Assembly: GCA_947457885.1 (NCBI GenBank)
Contig: CANGXU010000012.1
Span: 1-44,643 of the forward strand
Reading direction: 5' to 3'
Source of the DNA: Betaproteobacteria bacterium
Lineage (GTDB): Bacteria; Pseudomonadota; Gammaproteobacteria; Burkholderiales; CAIKXV01
DNA length: 44,643 bases
Under the pieces are notes generated by a model. That model had not been told where the DNA came from. It did no database searches and worked only from the letters and a program-made list of their open reading frames with translations. The position numbers and the translations under genes were made by a program. Below, piece after piece: positions 36,794 through 44,643 of the stretch; positions within the stretch are counted from its first letter, which is position 1; the number at the start of each line of letters is the position of its first letter.

Positions 36794-37780
36794 ATGCTTG
36801 CTCCGAACCGATCGAACGCCCGCCCGGCCGCCGCCGCTGCGGTGGCCCTGCTGCTCGCGCTGCCGGCGACCGTCCTCGCGCAGGCCTGGCCATCCAAGCC
36901 GATCCGCGTGGTGGTGCCCTTCCCTGCGGGCGGCGGCATAGACACGGTGGCGCGCATCGTCGTGCCGAAGATGAGCGAGGCGCTCGGCCAGCCGATGGTG
37001 ATCGACAACCGCTCCGGCGCCGGCGGCACGGTCGGCACAGAGGTCGTCGCACGCGCGACGCCGGACGGGCATGTGCTGCTGGCCACCTTCGCCAGCCACT
37101 CGATGAACGCGACCCTCTATCGCGACCTGTCCTACGACACCGAGAAGGCCTTCGCGCCGATCTCGCTGATCGCGACCGTGCCCAACATCCTGGTCGTGCA
37201 TCCCTCGCTGCCGGCGAAGACCGTCGGCGACCTGATCTCGCTCGCACGCAAGCGCCCCGGCGACATCAACTACGCGTCGGTCGGCAACGGCACGCCGGCG
37301 CATCTGTCCGCCGAGCTGTTCAACATGATGGCCGGGGTCAGGATGACCCACATCCCTTACAAGGGTGCGGCGGCCTCGATCATCGGCATGATCACCGGTG
37401 AGACGCAGCTCACCTTCACCACCGTGCTGATCGCGCTGCCCCACGTGAAGGCGGGCAAGCTGCGCCCGCTCGCCGTGGCCACGCTCGCGCGCACCCCGCT
37501 GCTGCCCGAGGTGCCGACCGTCGACCAGTCCGGCCTGAAGGGCTACGAGTCGATCGCGTGGTACGGCCTGCTGGCCCCCGCCGGCACGCCGGGTCCGGTC
37601 GTCGACCGGCTGAACGCCGAGCTCGTACGCTCGGTGCAGACACCCGAGGTGCGCGAAAACCTGCTGCGCCAGGGCACGGAAATCGTCGCGAGCTCGCCCG
37701 CGCGCTTCGCGCAGGTGATCCGTGAAGACATCGTGAAGTGGACGAAGGTGGTGAAGGCGGCGGCGGTCAAGCCCGACTGA
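36794..37780 (+). CDS. Bug/TctC-type periplasmic binding protein 4 (nitrile hydratase operon)
   Basis: 328 residues. The signal peptide ends VLA-QAW (about residue 30). KPIRVVVPFPAGGGID, DNRSGAGGT and IPYKGAAASI are present. It lies 58 bp after the nitrile hydratase accessory gene on the same strand and is probably co-transcribed, suggesting uptake of an amide, acid or nitrile-related compound, although no direct evidence of ligand is visible. It converges on receptor 5. Confidence 0.93.
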   Translation: MLAPNRSNARPAAAAAVALLLALPATVLAQAWPSKPIRVVVPFPAGGGIDTVARIVVPKMSEALGQPMVIDNRSGAGGTVGTEVVARATPDGHVLLATFASHSMNATLYRDLSYDTEKAFAPISLIATVPNILVVHPSLPAKTVGDLISLARKRPGDINYASVGNGTPAHLSAELFNMMAGVRMTHIPYKGAAASIIGMITGETQLTFTTVLIALPHVKAGKLRPLAVATLARTPLLPEVPTVDQSGLKGYESIAWYGLLAPAGTPGPVVDRLNAELVRSVQTPEVRENLLRQGTEIVASSPARFAQVIREDIVKWTKVVKAAAVKPD

Positions 37781-37864
37781 GGCCGCAATAGCGGTCATGC
37801 TCGGTCATGCCGGGTTGCATCTCGAAGCGATGCCCTGCACGCAGGTTCGCGCAGCCGCCAGCCG

Positions 37865-38857
37865 TCACTCGACCTTGATCTTCGCGCGGTCGACCACATC
37901 GGCCCAGCGCGCGATCTGCGCACGCATCTGCCGCGTGCCCTCTTCGGGCGAGTTGGCGATCGGGATGAAGCCGAGGTCGGCGAGCCGGTCGGCCAGCGCG
38001 GCGCTGCGCATCGCGCCGCCAAACGCGCGATTGAGGGTTGCCAGCACCGGCGCGGGGACGCCGGTGGGCGCGTACAGCCCCCAGTAGGTGTCCGCGTCGA
38101 CGCCTTTCACGCCCGACTCTTCGAACGTGGGCACGTCGCGCATCGCCGGGTTGCGCTGCCGGCCGGTGATGGCCAGCGCGCGCAGCTTGCCGGCATCGAC
38201 ATGCGGGCGTGCGCTGCTGATGCCGGAGAACTGCATGCTCACATGGCCGCCGAGCAGGTCGCTCATCGCCGGGCCTGTTCCCTTGTACGGGATATGCACG
38301 ATGTCGACGCCGGCCACCTGCTTCATCAGCTCGCCGGCGAGGTGCGTCGATGCGCCCAGGCCGCCCGATGCGTAGTTGAGCGTGCCGGGCTTCGCCCGTG
38401 CGAGCGCGAGCAGGTCAGCCAGCGTCTTCGCCGGCACGCCCGGATGCGCGACCAGCACCACGGGTGCGGACGCGAGCATCGTCACCGCGCTCAGCGACTT
38501 CACGGTGTCGAAGGGCATCTTCGCCTTGAACAGCCCCGGGTTGACCAGCACCGCGCTGTCGGTGGCGAGCAGCGTGTAGCCGTCGGCTGCCGCCTTCACC
38601 ACGAGCTCGGTGCCGATGATCGATGCACCGCCGGGGCGGTTGTCGAGCACCACCGGCTGGCCGAGCGTCGCACCCGCGGCCGGGCCGATCACGCGCAGCA
38701 GGTTGTCGGTGCCACCGCCCGGGCCGTACGGCACGACCACACGCAGCGGCCTTTCAGGGAACGCCTTCGCGTACGCGGCCGAGGGCAGCAGCGGCAGGGA
38801 GGTCGCAAGGGTCATCGCCAGGGCGAACCTGCGCGTGGATGCAGAACCGGACGGCAT
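37865..38857 (-). CDS. Bug/TctC-type periplasmic binding protein 5
   Basis: Start at ATG 38857 (AAGGAAG about 7 nt upstream; a longer reading from 38890 lacks a ribosome site) gives 330 residues. The signal peptide ends AYA-KAF (about residue 31). RPLRVVVPYGPGGGTD, DNRPGGASI and IPYKGTGPAM follow the family. It stands alone, convergent with receptor 4. Nothing beside it suggests its ligand. Confidence 0.92.
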   Translation of the reverse strand: MPSGSASTRRFALAMTLATSLPLLPSAAYAKAFPERPLRVVVPYGPGGGTDNLLRVIGPAAGATLGQPVVLDNRPGGASIIGTELVVKAAADGYTLLATDSAVLVNPGLFKAKMPFDTVKSLSAVTMLASAPVVLVAHPGVPAKTLADLLALARAKPGTLNYASGGLGASTHLAGELMKQVAGVDIVHIPYKGTGPAMSDLLGGHVSMQFSGISSARPHVDAGKLRALAITGRQRNPAMRDVPTFEESGVKGVDADTYWGLYAPTGVPAPVLATLNRAFGGAMRSAALADRLADLGFIPIANSPEEGTRQMRAQIARWADVVDRAKIKVE

Positions 38858-38948
38858 GGGCAGCTTCCTTTTCGGGGACGGCGTGACCACGATTATCGCA
38901 GTGATCGCCGGGCGATGGCGGCCGGCCCCGGCATCGCTCAGCGCGAGT

Positions 38949-39281
38949 TCAACGCGAGCTCAGGCAGTAATCGCCGCTGGTCGAATAGCCGCTCGGGCAG
39001 CTGCCGGTCTTCGGCATCGCATGCCTGGCACCCTGGCTGGCCAGGCAGTAGTCACCACTGGTCGAGTACCCGCTCGGGCAACTGCCGACCTTGGGCAGCG
39101 CGAAACGCGCACCGCTGCCGGGTGCACAGTAGTTGCCGCTGGTCGAGTAGCCGCTGGGGCAGCTGCCGGTCTTGGGCAAGGCGACCGCCGCCGGCTGGGC
39201 CAGGAGATCGGTAGCCATGCCGGACAGCAGGCAGGCAACAACCGCCGCGACAGCGGTTGCATGCAAGGATCGATGTTTCAT
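38949..39281 (-). CDS. Secreted protein with three 27-residue Cys-containing repeats
   Basis: 110 residues. Signal peptide of about 28 residues (cleavage near DLLA-QPA). The mature protein is almost only repeats: residues 35-61, 62-88 and a shortened 89-110, each (L/M)PK(T/V)GSCPSGYSTSG(N/D)YC and then a variable tail ending GAR-x-A. Each repeat has two Cys ten residues apart, which suggests a disulfide per unit after export. ATG 39281 is 8 nt past the DUF945 stop, so the two genes are linked. Similar SGY-xx-SG-x-YC repeats occur in uncharacterised secreted proteins; function unknown. Confidence 0.8.
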   Translation of the reverse strand: MKHRSLHATAVAAVVACLLSGMATDLLAQPAAVALPKTGSCPSGYSTSGNYCAPGSGARFALPKVGSCPSGYSTSGDYCLASQGARHAMPKTGSCPSGYSTSGDYCLSSR

Positions 39282-39289
39282 GGATGTAC

Positions 39290-40777
39290 TCACCGGGAAG
39301 TGTTTGCGGGGTACGTGTTCGGCGCGCCAGCGGCATTGTTCGCGCCGGAAGGCGCTGCCGAGTTCACAGGGCTGGCGGGCCTGGCAGGGGCGGCGAGGCT
39401 GGCGGCGCCCGACACATCAGGTCCCGGTGCCAGCCCTTCCCCGGGTTCGCTCCGCGCAGGCATCGATACCCCGAGGAACGTGTTCAGGCGACGATCGGCC
39501 GTCGACAGTGCGACCTGCACTGCGCTGGCATCGAATACCCGGCCATTGGCCTTGAACAGCCCATCGGCGTACTCGAATGTCGCCTTCAGGCCACCAGGCA
39601 CTTCGGTGGCGATGCCCATGCCGACCGCCATCTGACGCTGATCGGCATTGATCGCATTGCCCTTGACCGTGATCTCGCCGCTCGAGGTCAGCAGATTCGC
39701 CAGTTCGATCGCGACCGGCGCGGCGCCAGCGGCCACCACCGCGGCCTGCGCCGCCTTCTTCAGTTCGATCTTAAGGAACCCGTCGAGGCTGCCGTCGCCA
39801 ATGGTGCCCTTGACCTCCGTGATGCCCAGCGAAAGGCCGCCGGTCAGCGCCATGCGAACCGCCGCGCGCAGCTTCTGCTCTTCCTCGGCCTTGAGCGACT
39901 TGAAGCCGCAGCTGTCGTGGCCGATCTTCTGGATCGCCTCGAGGCTGGCGGTATGCAGGTCGCGCACCGATATCTGCATCGATAGATCGCTCGCCTTCTG
40001 AGCGCGCATGGTGAGGGCGCGCAGGCTCGGCGTGATCGTCACATCGGTACGGTCGCCGCGTTCGGCAGCTGCGGTCACCAGGCGAAAGCCTTCGGCCGTC
40101 CCGAAGATGGTGCCGACGCGGTCGATGCTCAATGCCATGCTGCCAGTACCGCGCACGCGGTCCTGGAGGTCGACGTCGATCCCGAAGTTCAGCACTTCCA
40201 GCGCGCTGCCCGCGCCGCGACCCGCGATGCGTTCGGTCTTCCACTGCATGCCGAAGGCACTGCCGGCAAGCTTCGCCTGACCACTGCCGGCCGACACGCG
40301 CAGCGCCTGCGCACCGCTGCCGAGGACGAGTTCGGGCATCGCGAGGCTCGACACGACTTGCCGCCCGTAGCCGACGGTTCCCTGCCCGTCCACCCGTAAC
40401 GCGCCGTTGGTGACCTTGGACAGCACCGCACCGACTTCGCCCGACGGCACCATGGTCCAGTCGAAGCGCATCATCGAACCTGGGCGGATCAGGTGCGACA
40501 CGCGGTAATCGACCTTTAGCGCGATCCCGCCGACGGCCCCGGTGGTGTCGCAGTGCTCGTCGAAGCGTACTTCGAAGGTTCCGCCGGACGAAAACAGCCC
40601 GGTGTCGTGGCGCGCGGCGGCGATGCTCACCCCCAAGCCGAGCGGCTCGCGCGCAGCCAGGCTGCGCATTTCAGCGGCGGCGATCCGGCCCGCATAGATG
40701 CTGGCGCCGGCCCATCCGGCGGCGATGACTGCGATACCGCCGAGCGCAAGCGCGGCGACTTTTGCGGATTTGTTCAT
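39290..40777 (-). CDS. DUF945 (YdgA-like) envelope protein
   Basis: 495 residues from ATG 40777. An N-terminal membrane anchor (residues 7-28, VAALALGGIAVIAAGWAGAS) is followed by a large periplasmic domain with features of YdgA/DUF945: an early G(L/V)-rich beta segment, ISVRDLHTASLEAIQKI in the middle, GEITVKGNAINAD near residue 400 and a Pro/Ala/Ser-rich C-terminal tail. The function of this family is poorly known (envelope or outer-membrane-related). Co-directional with the repeat protein. Confidence 0.75.
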   Translation of the reverse strand: MNKSAKVAALALGGIAVIAAGWAGASIYAGRIAAAEMRSLAAREPLGLGVSIAAARHDTGLFSSGGTFEVRFDEHCDTTGAVGGIALKVDYRVSHLIRPGSMMRFDWTMVPSGEVGAVLSKVTNGALRVDGQGTVGYGRQVVSSLAMPELVLGSGAQALRVSAGSGQAKLAGSAFGMQWKTERIAGRGAGSALEVLNFGIDVDLQDRVRGTGSMALSIDRVGTIFGTAEGFRLVTAAAERGDRTDVTITPSLRALTMRAQKASDLSMQISVRDLHTASLEAIQKIGHDSCGFKSLKAEEEQKLRAAVRMALTGGLSLGITEVKGTIGDGSLDGFLKIELKKAAQAAVVAAGAAPVAIELANLLTSSGEITVKGNAINADQRQMAVGMGIATEVPGGLKATFEYADGLFKANGRVFDASAVQVALSTADRRLNTFLGVSMPARSEPGEGLAPGPDVSGAASLAAPARPASPVNSAAPSGANNAAGAPNTYPANTSR

Positions 40778-40964
40778 TCGTCTCCCCGATGCGAGTTCAG
40801 GCTGCCGATATCCGGCGCGTACGGCTGCGACATCGGCAGGCCGACGGAAATCTTTAGGCCCACTACGATAGCATCGGAACCCGCCAGACAGGACGCGCCC
40901 GATCAGAACCGCCCGCACCACCCCAGCCACCGCATCCCTGCCCTTCACGACCCTCGCCAACGGC

Positions 40965-42197
40965 GTGAGGCTGCTCGCGATACGCGCCCCCGGCCTGCAT
41001 ACCGCGTCGGTGAGCGTGTTCGTGCGCTCGGGCAGTGCCCACGAACCGGCGCGCGACAACGGCATCAGCCATGTGATCGAGCACATGGCGTTCAAGGGCA
41101 CGCCCACGCGCGATGCCCGCCGGATCAACCTCGACGCCGAGCGCCTGGGCGCGGACGTGAACGCGCATACCGACAAGGACCACACCGCTTACTACATGTA
41201 CGGCATGCCGCGCGATGCGGTCGCGATGATCGGGATGCTTGGCGACATCGTGCGCCACGCCACCTATCCCGAGGCGGAGCTCGAGCACGAGCGCACCGTG
41301 CTGCTGGCCGAGCTCGCCGACGAGCGGGACGATCCGGTCGCCACCGCCTACCGCCTGTTCGACGAGGCGAGCTTCGGCGCGCATTCGGTGGCGCGTCCGG
41401 TGATCGGCACCGCGCGGACGATCTCGCGCTTCACGCGCGACGATCTCGTGCGCCATGTGGCGCGCCAGTACTCCGGCGCGAACGTGGTCGCCGGGGTGAT
41501 CGGCGACATCGATCCGGACGCCGCGCTCACCGCGCTGACGAAGGCGTTCGCGTCGATGCCGCGCGGCGAAGAGAACACGATCGCCGCGCCGGCCTTCGTC
41601 GGCGGCGTACGCGCGCGCCGCGTCATCGGCAGCAGCCAGACCCACCTGGTCGCCGGGTTCCCGATCGCATCGCTGCGCGCGGACGATCCGACCGCCCGCG
41701 TCGCCGCAGCCGTGCTGGGCGAGGGGATGAGCTCGCCGCTGCTGCACCACCTGCGGGAACGCCTCGGGCTGGTGTACCACGCCGATTGCTCGGCCGACGT
41801 GATGGACAGCTGGGGCCAGTTCATGGTCGAGGCCTCGACGTCGCCGGCCAACGTCGAGGCGCTGCTGGGCGAGCTCGCGAAGATGCTGCACGATCATGCG
41901 GCCCGCATCGATCCCGCGGAACTGCGCCGCGCGCGCAACCAGGTACTCGTCGCAAGGCTGCGCACGCTGGAGCGCGCCGGACGCCGGCTGGAAGACGCAG
42001 CGCTGGACCTGTTCGCGCTCGGCCGCGCGCGCAGCCACGAAGAATGGCTCGACCGCATCGCTTCGGTCACCGGTGCGAAGGTGCGCCAGCTGTTCGAGCG
42101 GATGCTCGATGCCGGCCCGGCGGTCGCGCTGACCGGCAATGTGCGTCCCGGCATGCGCGACCAGGCGGAGAGGCTGCTTCGCACACGGCCGGCCTGA
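40965..42197 (+). CDS. M16 family zinc peptidase
   Basis: Pitrilysin/processing-peptidase family. The inverted zinc motif HVIEH (His36, Glu39, His40) and the distal Glu116, 76 residues after His40 as expected, are intact, so it should be catalytic. Two M16 domains follow, the second starting near residue 205 (SQTHLVAGFPIASL), with RERLGLVYHADC. About 410 residues. The start is uncertain: family sequence (FTTLANG) extends upstream of GTG 40965 with no ATG, GTG or TTG in frame, so CTG 40938 or ATC 40902 (AGGA nearby) may be used. Confidence 0.88.
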   Translation: MRLLAIRAPGLHTASVSVFVRSGSAHEPARDNGISHVIEHMAFKGTPTRDARRINLDAERLGADVNAHTDKDHTAYYMYGMPRDAVAMIGMLGDIVRHATYPEAELEHERTVLLAELADERDDPVATAYRLFDEASFGAHSVARPVIGTARTISRFTRDDLVRHVARQYSGANVVAGVIGDIDPDAALTALTKAFASMPRGEENTIAAPAFVGGVRARRVIGSSQTHLVAGFPIASLRADDPTARVAAAVLGEGMSSPLLHHLRERLGLVYHADCSADVMDSWGQFMVEASTSPANVEALLGELAKMLHDHAARIDPAELRRARNQVLVARLRTLERAGRRLEDAALDLFALGRARSHEEWLDRIASVTGAKVRQLFERMLDAGPAVALTGNVRPGMRDQAERLLRTRPA

Positions 42198-42230
42198 CAG
42201 GGCCAGCCACTCCACGCATGCCGCGTGGAA

Positions 42231-43226
42231 TCAGCCTGCCGTGCCGTTGACCGCCGCGATCAGGTCGAACGCCGCCCTGCGTTCGGCCTCGGTCGAGCCG
42301 ACGTTGATCAGCATTTCGTCGATGCCGGCATCGAAGAAGCGACGCACCGTCGCAACGCAGGTGGACAGGCTGCCGGTGACGGCGAACGCCTCGACGGCGG
42401 CATCGGACACCAGCTTCGTCGCCGCCTCGAGGTCGCGCCGGGCGATGCACTCGATGATCGCCGGCTGGTCGATGGGCAGGCCGGACAGCCGGATGTTCTC
42501 GGCCATCAGCCGGTTGCGGAACAGGTAGGCCAGCTTGCGCCGCACGCCTTCGAACGATTCGCGTTCGTCGGTTCCGAAGTAGGCGAAGCAGGCGCGGGGC
42601 CGGCCGGACGCGTCGATGCCTGCGCCGGAGGCGCCACCCTCGAACGCCTCGACGCAGGCGCCGGCGAAGGCCGGCGAGAAACCGGCCGACAATTGCAGCG
42701 AGGCCGAGGTCGCACCCGCGCGGCGCGCCATCTTCGGCTCGAGGCAGGTCACGTAGACGGGAATCGCCACGCCAGCGGCGACGTTCAGCTTCGCGCCGTT
42801 CAGCCTGAAGGTACGGCCGGCGAATTCGACCGGCTGGCGCGCGAACAGCCGGTCGAGCGCACCGACGAAATCGCACACCGCGTCCTCCGCGTCTTCGACC
42901 ACCGCGCCCGACTGCGACAGGTCGAGCGGATTGCCGATGCCGATCGATGCGGCGACCCGGCCCGGTGCGAACTCCGACAGCGTGGCCAGCATCATCGCCA
43001 CCGTGGTCGGGTGCGCGATGAACGGCGACAGGTTGGACGGCACCACGCGGATGCGCTTCGTGCCCGATGCGATGATCGTGGCCAGCGTCGGCGCATCGCG
43101 TCCGCCCAGGTGCTGCGACATCCAGATGCTCGAAGCGCCGGCAGCCTCGGCCGCGACCGCCAGTGACCTGGCCTCGTCGAGACCTTCGAAGCCTTCGAAC
43201 CGTATGCCCAGTCGTTTCGGCCGCAT
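42231..43226 (-). CDS. Luciferase-like monooxygenase family oxidoreductase
   Basis: TIM-barrel LLM-class enzyme using FMN or F420. ATG 43226 is chosen because AGGAG lies about 11 nt upstream; ATG 43253 would add nine residues without a ribosome site. 331 residues. RLGIRFEGFEG at the N-terminus, SIWMSQHLGGRD, the FIAHPTTVAMMLATLSEFAP segment with GRVAASIGIGNP near residue 85-105, and the C-terminal GSLSTCVATVRRFFDAGID are typical. Convergent with the peptidase (33-bp gap) and divergent from the cyclodeaminase-family gene. The substrate is unknown. Confidence 0.85.
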   Translation of the reverse strand: MRPKRLGIRFEGFEGLDEARSLAVAAEAAGASSIWMSQHLGGRDAPTLATIIASGTKRIRVVPSNLSPFIAHPTTVAMMLATLSEFAPGRVAASIGIGNPLDLSQSGAVVEDAEDAVCDFVGALDRLFARQPVEFAGRTFRLNGAKLNVAAGVAIPVYVTCLEPKMARRAGATSASLQLSAGFSPAFAGACVEAFEGGASGAGIDASGRPRACFAYFGTDERESFEGVRRKLAYLFRNRLMAENIRLSGLPIDQPAIIECIARRDLEAATKLVSDAAVEAFAVTGSLSTCVATVRRFFDAGIDEMLINVGSTEAERRAAFDLIAAVNGTAG

Positions 43227-43392
43227 GCCCAGCGCGCTCCTGTCCTTCCGCATGTTCGCGGATTCGTTCGATCGCCAGCCGGCGCCGGTCGGGCAGGTCT
43301 GACTGCATTCTGTGATCACGGAAAGATAGCATGGCGCCGGAGGCTTGACGGTAGACTCCGGGGTTGAGCAAATGTCCGCCGGAGCCCCGACC

Positions 43393-44361
43393 ATGCAGAA
43401 CCCGCCCATCTACCTGACCTCCAGCCAGTGCCAGTCGCTGCTCACCTCGCAGGACGTGATCGAGCAGATCGAACGCGTCGTCGCATGGGATGCGGAAGGG
43501 AAGATCCGCTGGCCGTCGCCGCGCAACATGAACATGCGCGACGTGCACGAGAACCACTACCACCTGAAGGCCTGCATCCTCGACCCGCTGTCGATCGCCG
43601 GCTTCCGCGTGGTGGCGCACCTGTCGACGGAAGAGAACTCGCGCAACGCGACCCGCTACGTGGTGGTGGTCGATGCCGAGTCCTCGCGCACGCTGGCCTT
43701 CGTCGACGAGACCTGGAGCTATGCGCAGCGTACCGTCGCCTCGATCGTGATGGCTGCGCGCAAGCTCGCGCTGCCCGATGCCGGCGTGCTGGCCCTGGTC
43801 GGCGCGGGCAACCTCGCGACCACCGCGCTCGAGTACTACTCGAAACTCTTCAACCTGCGCGAGGTGCGCGTCGTTTCGCGCCGGCCGCATACCCGCGAGG
43901 CGCTGGCCAGCCGCGCCGAGTCGCACTACAAGGTCCCTGCCCGCGCCATGGACAGCATCGAGGCCGCGGTCTCGGGCGCCGATCTGGTGCTCACCGCGAC
44001 CAACAGCGGCAAGGCCCTGATCGAGGCGTCATGGATCGCGCCCGGCGCGGTCGTGGCGACCCTCGACACCGCCGAGCCGGGCCGCGACTACGCCGAGCAG
44101 GCCGACCTGTTCGTCGTCGACAGCCGCGAGCAGCTGCAGAAGGAACTGCTCGAACTGTTCGGCCAGGAAGGCCCAGGCTGGGTCGATGCGACGGTGGCCG
44201 AGGTCGTCGGCGGCGGGCATCCCGGACGCACCGATCCGAAGCAGCGCGCGCTGATCGTCACCCAGGGCATGGCCAGCCAGGACATCGCGCTCGCGCATCT
44301 GGCCTATGTGCGCGCGGTCGAGCGCAAGCTCGGCCTGGTGATGCCCGAAGGCGGCGCCTGA
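43393..44361 (+). CDS. Ornithine cyclodeaminase / mu-crystallin family protein
   Basis: NAD(P)-dependent enzyme family including ornithine or lysine cyclodeaminase, ketimine reductase and opine-type or alanine dehydrogenases. GGAG lies 8 nt before ATG 43393, preferred over ATG 43372. 322 residues. The substrate-binding N-terminal half is followed by the Rossmann motif LVGAGNLATTALEY (Gly137 region), VRVVSRRP and ADLVLTATNSGKALIEASWI. Which reaction it catalyses cannot be read. The next gene follows 106 bp later with its own strong ribosome site. Confidence 0.88.
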   Translation: MQNPPIYLTSSQCQSLLTSQDVIEQIERVVAWDAEGKIRWPSPRNMNMRDVHENHYHLKACILDPLSIAGFRVVAHLSTEENSRNATRYVVVVDAESSRTLAFVDETWSYAQRTVASIVMAARKLALPDAGVLALVGAGNLATTALEYYSKLFNLREVRVVSRRPHTREALASRAESHYKVPARAMDSIEAAVSGADLVLTATNSGKALIEASWIAPGAVVATLDTAEPGRDYAEQADLFVVDSREQLQKELLELFGQEGPGWVDATVAEVVGGGHPGRTDPKQRALIVTQGMASQDIALAHLAYVRAVERKLGLVMPEGGA

Positions 44362-44467
44362 TCTGCGCGGGGGCCGCGACTGGCCTCCGCCCACCGGTCG
44401 CGGACTGCGCTACGATGGCGGTACGGTGCCAGTTCCCGCACCGCGACCCGCCCAAGGAGACTCGTCC

Positions 44468-44643
44468 ATGGCCGTTCTTCAACCCGGCACAGCTGCGCCG
44501 GATTTCTCGCTCGCATCGCACACCGGTGCCACGCTCACGCTCGCCAGCTTCCGCGGCCGGCGCGCCGTGGTGACCTTCCTGCCCTTCGCGTTTACCGGTG
44601 GGTGAAAGAATCAAGTGAGCGGGTTCCGTGAGAACTACGCACA
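44468..44643 (+). CDS. Peroxiredoxin with in-frame TGA at the peroxidatic cysteine (probable selenoprotein), partial
   Basis: AAGGAGA lies 7 nt before the ATG. The protein begins as a thiol peroxidase of the AhpC/TSA superfamily (PGTAAPDFSLASHTG; RRAVVTFLPFAFTGG). Codon 46 (44603-44605) is TGA, exactly where the peroxidatic Cys stands in PFAFTxxC. The same frame continues KNQVSGFRENYA, the normal helix after that Cys (FRD-x-YA). A selenocysteine here is the simplest reading, as in known Sec-containing peroxiredoxins. A plain nonsense mutation is the alternative. The gene runs off the window. Confidence 0.8.
44614..44636 (+). promoter_or_regulatory. Possible bacterial SECIS hairpin
   Basis: Positions 44619-44622 pair with 44626-44629 (three GC pairs and one G-U) around the loop GUU; an outer AGU/ACU stem (44614-44616 with 44634-44636) encloses an internal loop. 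The loop's first base is G and lies 18 nt after the TGA, both as expected for SelB-read bacterial SECIS elements. The stem is short, so this is tentative. Confidence 0.45.

Noticed and set aside
44603..44605. TGA read as a simple stop giving a 45-residue protein
   Set aside because: Peroxiredoxin similarity continues in the same frame directly after it and it coincides with the catalytic Cys position; a nonsense mutation remains possible but is less likely.

Overview
The window is a GC-rich betaproteobacterial chromosome segment, most like Burkholderiales. This follows from the PurB, MnmA, SecDF and ClpAS types, and above all from five solitary Bug/TctC periplasmic binding proteins, an expansion typical of that order. 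No rRNA operon or CRISPR array is present.

Layout. (1) 1-4240: a strong RNA-like fold at the left edge, clpA-clpS (minus), a cold-shock gene, a 42-residue secreted lysine-rich peptide with its own terminator, and a REP-like inverted repeat. (2) 4247-18447: nudJ-like and mnmA, then about 11 kb of catabolic genes, then purB. The catabolic block holds binding proteins, a putative ATP-dependent hydantoinase/oxoprolinase operon (M20 amidohydrolase, hyuA, hyuB), a BKACE enzyme and a LeuC/LeuD-like hydratase pair with altered active-site motifs. In E. coli nudJ, mnmA and purB lie close together, so the catabolic genes look inserted into an old neighbourhood. (3) 18457-24825: DedA protein and the secF-secD-yajC-tgt-queA cluster (protein export and queuosine), all minus strand. 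(4) 24943-34802: tRNA-Leu(CAA) carrying a 9.8 kb integrated element bounded by a 17-bp direct repeat. The element has an integrase whose frame breaks at a C9 tract, two AlpA-like regulators, a replication initiator with an iteron-like array inside its gene, a DnaB-type helicase, a Mor-family regulator, two terminase-small-subunit-like genes (one truncated at the right end) and a predicted PD-(D/E)XK nuclease. It has no large terminase, portal, capsid, tail or lysis gene. I read it as a phage-satellite-like island or a reduced prophage. (5) 35083-44643: nitrile hydratase alpha, beta and accessory genes, two more binding proteins, a secreted 27-residue-repeat protein next to a DUF945 (YdgA-like) protein, an M16 peptidase, a luciferase-like oxidoreductase, an ornithine-cyclodeaminase-family enzyme, and at the right edge a peroxiredoxin whose peroxidatic-cysteine codon is TGA, followed by in-frame peroxiredoxin sequence and a possible SECIS hairpin, so a probable selenoprotein.

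How the parts work together. Many accessory enzymes suit a heterotroph that scavenges organic acids, amides, nitriles and cyclic ureides: the binding proteins would capture substrates, while the hydantoinase operon, nitrile hydratase, BKACE and hydratase pair would process them. The island forms a self-contained unit for integration, regulation and replication that would depend on another phage for particles. Functions are read from motifs and gene order; no database search was possible.
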